This document shows, piece after piece, positions 14,722 to 19,293 of a stretch of 19,293 nt of DNA. This stretch comes from JBFHKO01 sp041595355 (GTDB lineage Bacteria > Pseudomonadota > Gammaproteobacteria > Enterobacterales > Aeromonadaceae). Made by a program: the position numbers and the translations under genes. Numbering within the stretch: the stretch's first letter is position 1; each line of letters starts with the position of its first letter. Location of the stretch: assembly GCA_041595355.1 (NCBI GenBank), contig JBFHKO010000026.1, positions 1 to 19,293 of the forward strand. Reading direction: 5' to 3'. The notes under the pieces were generated by a model. It was not told the DNA's origin and made no database searches. It saw only the letters and a program-made list of their open reading frames with translations.

Positions 14722-14876
14722 GCGGGGCCCCGGCGGGTATCAGCGACGCCTGGGGCGCTGGCGCACAGGCCGGGTGATTGCTGCTTGTAGTCGCCCGGCC
14801 AATGACTACACTGATACAGTCAATGGAATGCAGGTGGACGACGCAACGCTCACGGCCAGGGAGCAGGGAGAGACAG
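14722..14876 (+). other. Intergenic gap between the two pilin modules
   Basis: This 155-base stretch holds no gene I can support. It contains an imperfect promoter-like pair (TTGTAG 14785-14790, TACACT 14807-14812, 16 bases apart) and an inverted repeat TGACT/AGTCA (14803-14807, 14818-14822). I see no T-run terminator. Module 2 may have its own weak or regulated promoter here, or may be read through from module 1. Confidence 0.4.
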
Positions 14877-14879
14877 GTG
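14864..14879 (+). promoter_or_regulatory. Shine-Dalgarno and GTG start of the second fimT
   Basis: CAGGGAGAGACAG followed by GTG. The same box, CAGGGAGAGGCAC followed by ATG, stands at 17234-17249 in front of the last pilin gene, with identical spacing. The match supports both start codons. Confidence 0.7.
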
Positions 14880-15401
14880 CGAGCGCACAGCAGCGGCTTT
14901 ACATTGCTGGAGTTGGTGGCGGCCATTGCCGTGCTGGCAATCTTGCTGGCGGTGGGGCTGCCCAGTTATCAGTCCATGCGTCAGGACAACGTCCTCGGCG
15001 GCGCCGTGCGCGCGCTCTATTCCGATATCCATCTGGCGCGCAGTGAAGCGGTCAAACGCAATGTCGATACCATCGGCATCAAGTTCTTCACGGGCAGCAA
15101 CTGGTGCTATCGCCTCACCGACAATGCCGGCTGCACCAGTTGCACGGCGACCTGCGATATCAACGGTGACGGCATCAACCGGGGCGGGGATGTGACCCTG
15201 TTTCCCGGTACCAGCCTCTCCATCACCGGCAGCTACAGCGGCGACAGGTTGAGCATTGGCGCACGGCGCGCCAGCATGCTCTCCGGCAGCGCCACCTTCA
15301 CCCTGGCCGGCAAGCAGACCCAGGTGGTCACCTCCGCCCTGGGGCGGGTTCGCTTCTGTGCTCTCAGTGGCACCTCGGTCGCGGGGATACCGGCATGCTG
15401 A
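14877..15401 (+). CDS. fimT: Minor pilin FimT family, module 2, with GRxR motif
   Basis: The 174-residue prepilin has a short leader (MRAHSSG from GTG) and cleavage before FTLLELVAAIAVLAILLAV, with Glu5. The FimT hallmark VRALYSDIHLARSEAVKRN follows. Near the C-terminus it carries GRVR (residues 156-159, bases 15342-15353) just before a cysteine. This matches the GRxR motif described for DNA-binding FimT in Legionella and other gammaproteobacteria. It is paralogous to the module 1 protein: shared features are the W-C-Y segment, several cysteines, and the ends SGTSVAGIPAC and AGTNLSGYPAC. In-frame ATGs upstream (14802, 14826) would give long leaders and lack a good Shine-Dalgarno. It overlaps pilW by ATGCTGA. 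Confidence 0.87.
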   Translation: MRAHSSGFTLLELVAAIAVLAILLAVGLPSYQSMRQDNVLGGAVRALYSDIHLARSEAVKRNVDTIGIKFFTGSNWCYRLTDNAGCTSCTATCDINGDGINRGGDVTLFPGTSLSITGSYSGDRLSIGARRASMLSGSATFTLAGKQTQVVTSALGRVRFCALSGTSVAGIPAC

Positions 15402-16108
15402 CACGGATGCGCGGCTTCACCCTGGTGGAGATGATGGTCTCGCTGGTGGTCGGTCTGGTGGTGGCCGGCATGGCCATGAGCCTCTACAGCGTCATACTGC
15501 GCGCCAATTCAACCTCCATGCAGCTTTCCTCCCTCAATCAGAACCTGCAGGCGGTGCTGGATCTGGTCTCCCGGGACGTCCAGCGGGCTGGCTACATGGG
15601 CAATGCGGCCCAGAATCTGGCCCGCACCACCAGCGGTGCCCCTCTCAGCGGCTACCCGGATCGCAGCGCCATGTTTTCCCTCTACACGGTGAATGCCAGT
15701 GGTGCCATGACCACCACCCTCAGGGATCTGCAGCGCCTCAGCGTGAGTGCCCCCCTCTATGACTGCCTGTTGCTGCGCTACGATGCCAACGGCGATGGGG
15801 TGCTGGCCGGCACGACGCCCCCCGAGATCATGGGCTACCGCTTTGATGCCACCAGCAAGGCGGTGGAATTCAAGTCCTGGAGTGCGGTGGCCAGTCAGAG
15901 CTGCGGCGTCACTGGCTGGGAGAATATCACCGACGAGAAGGATCTGGAGATCACCGCCTTCAGCTTCAGCATCTCTCCCTCCAGCGGGGCCAGCACCGAG
16001 TATGGCCAACGCACCCTCACCATCAACATCAGCGGCCGACAAAAGGCGCGCACCGACTTGAGTCTGAGCCTGATCCGCGAGGTGACATTGCGCAATGATC
16101 AATTCTAG
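15395..16108 (+). CDS. pilW: Minor pilin PilW family, module 2
   Basis: The 237-residue prepilin has a 7-residue leader (MLTRMRG) and cleavage before FTLVEMMVSLVVGLVVAGM, with Glu5. The PilW segment LNQNLQAVLDLVSRDVQRAGY closely parallels that of the module 1 protein. A Cys in YDCLLLRYDANGDG aligns with SGCVLYSYDR of module 1, and a second lies in SQSCGVTG. It is 40 residues longer than its paralog, mainly in the middle of the globular domain. Its start overlaps the fimT stop and its stop overlaps the pilX start by 14 bases, so the genes are tightly coupled. Confidence 0.88.
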   Translation: MLTRMRGFTLVEMMVSLVVGLVVAGMAMSLYSVILRANSTSMQLSSLNQNLQAVLDLVSRDVQRAGYMGNAAQNLARTTSGAPLSGYPDRSAMFSLYTVNASGAMTTTLRDLQRLSVSAPLYDCLLLRYDANGDGVLAGTTPPEIMGYRFDATSKAVEFKSWSAVASQSCGVTGWENITDEKDLEITAFSFSISPSSGASTEYGQRTLTINISGRQKARTDLSLSLIREVTLRNDQF

Positions 16109-17204
16109 ACCTGTCCGTGGCTTCGCCACCCTGACGGTGACCCTGTTGGTCATCGTGTTTGTCACCGGCCTCAGCCTGATGAGCGGCAAGATACTGGTGG
16201 CCGAGCAGCGAGTCGCCGCCAACGAGATGCGCTATCGGGAGGCCATGGCGGCGGCCCAGGGCGGGTTGGAGGCGGCACTGGCCCGCCTGAAGACCGATCG
16301 CACCTGGCGCACCACGGTCTCGGCCTCCGGCAGCACCCTCTATACCGCCAGCTTTGCTGCCGACACGCCGATAACGATTGGCAGCGTAACCCAGCCGGCG
16401 GTGAACATCACCTCGGTGGGGTCATCGGTGGATGGCGGGGCCTCGGCGACGGTGCGCCAGCAGGTCATCGTGGTGTCGGTGGTGGCCAGGAATCCGGACT
16501 CGCCCATGCTGGTGGTGGGCGGGCTCTCCGTCGGCGGCAACTTTCAGCTGGTGGCCAACCCCAACGGTGGCGGGGCCGGGGTGCCCCTGTCGGTCTGGAC
16601 CGACAAGGCGGTGGATTTGAGCAAAGCCAGTGGCGAGACCTGCGGCCTGCAGGAGTGGCAGGATGGGACCTGCTCCAGCTCGCCTTACAGCAGCGCCAAG
16701 ACCGGCAAGGGGCCCGATATTCTCGACTCGGACCCCAACTTCCCGAAGGACATGCTGAATTACATCTTTGGCGTGCCCGATACGGCGGCCGGCATGGCCA
16801 CCCTGGAGGGGCGCGCCAAGGCGATACTGAGCGGTTGCAGCAGCCTCAACGCGAGCTCCACCGGTTTCTATATCGTGGATGGGGAGTGCAAGCCGTCGGG
16901 GACCGTGGGGTCGGCGGCCGCCCCCGTGGTGGTGCTGTTGCGCAACGGGGATCTGGTGCTGGGGGCCAACATCAAGCTTCATGGCCTGCTGTTTGCCTAT
17001 GACTCGGACCCCGCGACCCTGGATTACGATATCAAGATGAACGGCACGGCATCGGTGAATGGTGCCCTGATCTCCAATTACCCCCCGGGCAAGGCCAACG
17101 GCACCTACAACGCGGTCTACGATCCGGCGGCCTTGAATACCATTCAGATTGGCCAGCAATTCATCACGGTGTCACGCATCCCCGGCAGTTGGCGGGATTG
17201 GTAG
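16095..17204 (+). CDS. pilX: Minor pilin PilX/GspK-like, enlarged, module 2
   Basis: The 369-residue protein has a 9-residue leader (MINSRPVRG) and a prepilin site before FATLTVTLLVIVFVTGLSL; position 5 is Thr, as in the module 1 PilX. EAMAAAQGGLEAALARL follows the helix, as in the PilX family. The enlarged C-terminal part begins near SPMLVVGGLSVGGNFQ (about residue 137), contains four cysteines, and has strand-like Gly-rich segments (LGANIKLHGLLFAY, MNGTASVNGALIS) at nearly the same place as in its paralog. It ends GSWRDW. Both PilX proteins are therefore a matched, diverged pair. A likely role is the pilus-tip cap, by analogy with GspK; the function of the enlarged domain is unknown. Confidence 0.82.
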   Translation: MINSRPVRGFATLTVTLLVIVFVTGLSLMSGKILVAEQRVAANEMRYREAMAAAQGGLEAALARLKTDRTWRTTVSASGSTLYTASFAADTPITIGSVTQPAVNITSVGSSVDGGASATVRQQVIVVSVVARNPDSPMLVVGGLSVGGNFQLVANPNGGGAGVPLSVWTDKAVDLSKASGETCGLQEWQDGTCSSSPYSSAKTGKGPDILDSDPNFPKDMLNYIFGVPDTAAGMATLEGRAKAILSGCSSLNASSTGFYIVDGECKPSGTVGSAAAPVVVLLRNGDLVLGANIKLHGLLFAYDSDPATLDYDIKMNGTASVNGALISNYPPGKANGTYNAVYDPAALNTIQIGQQFITVSRIPGSWRDW

Positions 17205-17233
17205 CAGAGGCAAGGATACGCCATGGACGACGA

Positions 17234-17249
17234 CAGGGAGAGGCACATG
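17234..17249 (+). promoter_or_regulatory. Shine-Dalgarno and ATG start of the large PilV-like gene
   Basis: CAGGGAGAGGCAC followed by ATG at 17247, matching the box before the second fimT at 14864-14879. An in-frame ATG at 17223 also has a usable AAGGA (17212-17216) but would add an acidic leader (MDDDRERH), which is unusual for a prepilin. Confidence 0.65.
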
Positions 17250-19293
17250 ACATTTTCCAGACAGCGGGGGTTCGGGCTTATCGAGGTGCTGGTGGCCTTC
17301 GTGGTGATCGCCAGCGGCGCCGCGGCGCTGGTCAAGCTGCAGGGCAGCTACCTCAAGACCACGGCCGAGTCCGGCAGTCGCGAGGCGGCCATGCATCTGG
17401 CCGAGACCAAGCTCGACGATCTGCGCTCCTTCGAGGTGGTGGCTGCTGTCAGTGGCAAGCGGGCCTATCAGGATATCGCCAACAATGCCGGCGGCAAGCT
17501 GGCCGCCGGCAGCCATACCATTGGCGCCCAGACCTACAGCCTGGCCTGGACGGTCAGCAACCAGTTTCTGACCACCCCCGCCAACGCCCTTCCCGAGCGC
17601 AAGGATGTGACCGTGACGGTCGGCTGGACCGATCGCTCCGGCGGCGCCCGCTCGCTGTCGCTCTCCGGGCGCATCGCGGGCCAGATGAGCCTCGGCAACT
17701 CCGCCATCCTCGGTGATTTCGGCCTCAGTCAGCCGGGGCCCCAGGTTTCGTATAATCCCGGTTCGGTGCCCGATGTGGTCTCCATCAACCTGGATGGCAC
17801 CCTCAAGATTGAAACCAGCAAACCGGTGCCCAGGGTGGTGAAGACGGACATGAGTACCGAGGTGCAGTTCGATACCGTCACCTATGATGCCTCCAGCAAG
17901 CAGCTGATCCAGGCCGATCTGACCACGCTCTCCTGCCGCTGTGAGTTCGAAAGCGGCACCGCCAGCAAGAACAAGCCGGGCGAGATGGTCGCCCTGAGCC
18001 AGGGGGTCTATTGGAAACAGGGGGGCGTGGCGACCAAGGTCTACGGCAAGGTGAAAGAGGGATCGGATTTGTGCACCGTTTGCTGTGGTAACCATGTCGA
18101 TGGCCCCGGCACCGCCTTTGCCGATGTCTACGATCAGCTCAACAAGGGGCATGCCCACTATTTTTACAAGGATGGCACCTACAGCCTTAAAACATCGGGC
18201 GAATATCTGGAGGCCTGCCGCATGCTGCGCATCGACGGTTACTACCGGCTGCTGCCCGACTGGAACCTGGTGGCGCTCAATGTCATGAGTGCCGACTACC
18301 TCTCCAGCACCGCCAACGTGGCGGCGTATCAGGCCTATGTGACCCAGATGGTGCAGCTCTATGTGCGCTGGCTGGGGGCCAAGCCGGCACTGGGCACCAA
18401 TAATGTGCTCAGTTACTACGACTGGCTGGGCAGTAGCGGCAATACCACGGGGGTCACCCAGAGCGCCTTCACCGCCGCGCACAAATTTGCCCCCGGGATC
18501 AAGCAGTTGATAGCCCGGGCTGTCTATGTGGATTTTCTGGCCAACCCGGCCAGCATCGACACCGGCGTGAATGGCTGGCTGCGGCAGGTCTCGTTCAACG
18601 AGATCAATGTCACTCTGCTGGCCAACTGGAACAGCAGCAACAGCACCTATGCCAAGGTGAGCAGCGAGGATATCAAGAGCATCGTCGATCCCGACAAGGG
18701 CTATTACGGCACCTATAGCCGGGGGTTGCTGACCCTCGATCCCAAGAGCGCCAACTCGGCCTCGGCCACCATCACCGCCAGCCTGACCAGGCACAATAGC
18801 GGGCTCACCGCCACCCAGGCCATCTCGCCCTATGATGTGACCACCGGCTCCGGCAGCCTGGCCGTGCTGGTTGACAAGACGGTGACGGCGGCAGGCCAAG
18901 TCGTCATCAAGGGCACCATTCAGTGTCTGGCGCCGGTCACGACGACAACCGTCAGCGGCACCACCAAGATTACCACCGTGACCGGCTCGACGCCCTGCAG
19001 CAAGATTGGCGATATCGTGGCGGTCAGTGCCAACGGCAGTAGCAGTGCCTGTACGGTGTCCACCATTTCCACCGGCTCGGGGAACACCGCCATCGATACC
19101 CCCGTCTGGGCCTGCACCCTGGCACGCAATGTCGACGTCAACATCCAGTTCGGCCTCAAGAGCGGCATCAGCGACAGCTACAACATCAAGCCCGGCTCGA
19201 TACAGATCGAGAAGGGCAGCTATCCGACGGGCTCCGAGGTGATGGGTACCCAAACCTGTGCCTACTATGTGAATGCCACCATTCCCACCAATG
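17247..19293 (+). CDS. Very large PilV-type minor pilin with C-terminal extension, 3'-truncated by the window edge
   Basis: The frame stays open from 17247 to the window end (682 codons, no stop). Leader MTFSRQRG is followed by FGLIEVLVAFVVIASG, with Glu5. Residues up to about 150 resemble a whole PilV: HLAETKLDDLR after the helix and the closing strand VTVTVGWTDRSGGAR. From about residue 155 a long extension begins that I do not recognise. It contains Cys230-x-Cys232 and Cys276-x2-Cys-Cys280-x2-His283-x-Asp285, then EACRMLRIDGYYRLLPDWNL (Cys324), then a helix-rich stretch (about 365-470), and finally a Ser/Thr-rich, beta-type region with more cysteines from about residue 500. Ordinary PilV proteins are 150-200 residues. 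It ends module 2 and may carry the adhesive or binding function of the pilus tip; that is inference. Confidence 0.85.
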   Translation, partial: MTFSRQRGFGLIEVLVAFVVIASGAAALVKLQGSYLKTTAESGSREAAMHLAETKLDDLRSFEVVAAVSGKRAYQDIANNAGGKLAAGSHTIGAQTYSLAWTVSNQFLTTPANALPERKDVTVTVGWTDRSGGARSLSLSGRIAGQMSLGNSAILGDFGLSQPGPQVSYNPGSVPDVVSINLDGTLKIETSKPVPRVVKTDMSTEVQFDTVTYDASSKQLIQADLTTLSCRCEFESGTASKNKPGEMVALSQGVYWKQGGVATKVYGKVKEGSDLCTVCCGNHVDGPGTAFADVYDQLNKGHAHYFYKDGTYSLKTSGEYLEACRMLRIDGYYRLLPDWNLVALNVMSADYLSSTANVAAYQAYVTQMVQLYVRWLGAKPALGTNNVLSYYDWLGSSGNTTGVTQSAFTAAHKFAPGIKQLIARAVYVDFLANPASIDTGVNGWLRQVSFNEINVTLLANWNSSNSTYAKVSSEDIKSIVDPDKGYYGTYSRGLLTLDPKSANSASATITASLTRHNSGLTATQAISPYDVTTGSGSLAVLVDKTVTAAGQVVIKGTIQCLAPVTTTTVSGTTKITTVTGSTPCSKIGDIVAVSANGSSSACTVSTISTGSGNTAIDTPVWACTLARNVDVNIQFGLKSGISDSYNIKPGSIQIEKGSYPTGSEVMGTQTCAYYVNATIPTN

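Noticed and set aside
14778..14876. Upstream in-frame starts for the second fimT
   Set aside because: They give leaders of about 30 to 40 residues without a good ribosome binding site. GTG 14877 gives a normal 7-residue prepilin leader with GGGAG six bases upstream.
17172..19253. A 693-codon open frame on the minus strand
   Set aside because: It is antisense to the end of pilX and to the large PilV-like gene. The plus frame has a prepilin leader, PilV features and a good Shine-Dalgarno. The minus frame has only biased composition.
1..19293. Mobile elements, CRISPR arrays, phage or integron features
   Set aside because: I saw no transposase or integrase reading frame, no regularly spaced repeats and no terminal inverted repeats with target duplications.

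Overview
The window is a GC-rich gammaproteobacterial chromosome segment, most likely from an Aeromonas-type organism (order Aeromonadales). That placement is an inference. It rests on the protein resemblances, on the HlyU-type regulator, and on the conserved block rpsT | murJ-ribF-ileS-lspA-ispH next to nhaA-nhaR and thyA. I saw no insertion sequence, tRNA, rRNA, CRISPR array or phage gene, and no gene-free gap longer than about 210 bases.

Bases 1-3633 hold the end of thyA (its first few codons lie outside the window), the Na+/H+ antiporter gene nhaA with its own terminator, its LysR-family activator nhaR, and a small ArsR-family regulator closely resembling Vibrio HlyU. The last has a perfect palindrome at its presumed promoter. 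A bidirectional terminator then separates it from rpsT, on the minus strand. rpsT and the divergent murJ both appear to start with TTG behind good Shine-Dalgarno sequences.

Bases 4103-10967 are housekeeping genes on the plus strand: the lipid II flippase murJ, FAD synthesis ribF, isoleucyl-tRNA synthetase ileS, lipoprotein signal peptidase lspA and the isoprenoid enzyme ispH. ileS/lspA and lspA/ispH each overlap by ATGA. The fkpB gene found between lspA and ispH in E. coli is absent.

Bases 11079-19293 are a type IV pilin-like region, the accessory part of the window. A PilE-like gene on the minus strand stands head to head with a paralogous PilE-like gene that leads FimT, PilW, PilX and PilV on the plus strand. 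After a 155-base gap a second FimT-PilW-PilX-PilV set follows in the same order and with matching gene junctions. Its last gene starts as a PilV-type minor pilin but continues past residue 680 and runs off the window, with a long cysteine-containing extension of unknown function. Together these genes probably encode pilus-tip or priming pseudopilins of type IV pili, processed by a PilD peptidase encoded elsewhere. The two sets may make alternative or composite tips. The second FimT keeps the GRxR motif linked to DNA binding; the first has lost it.
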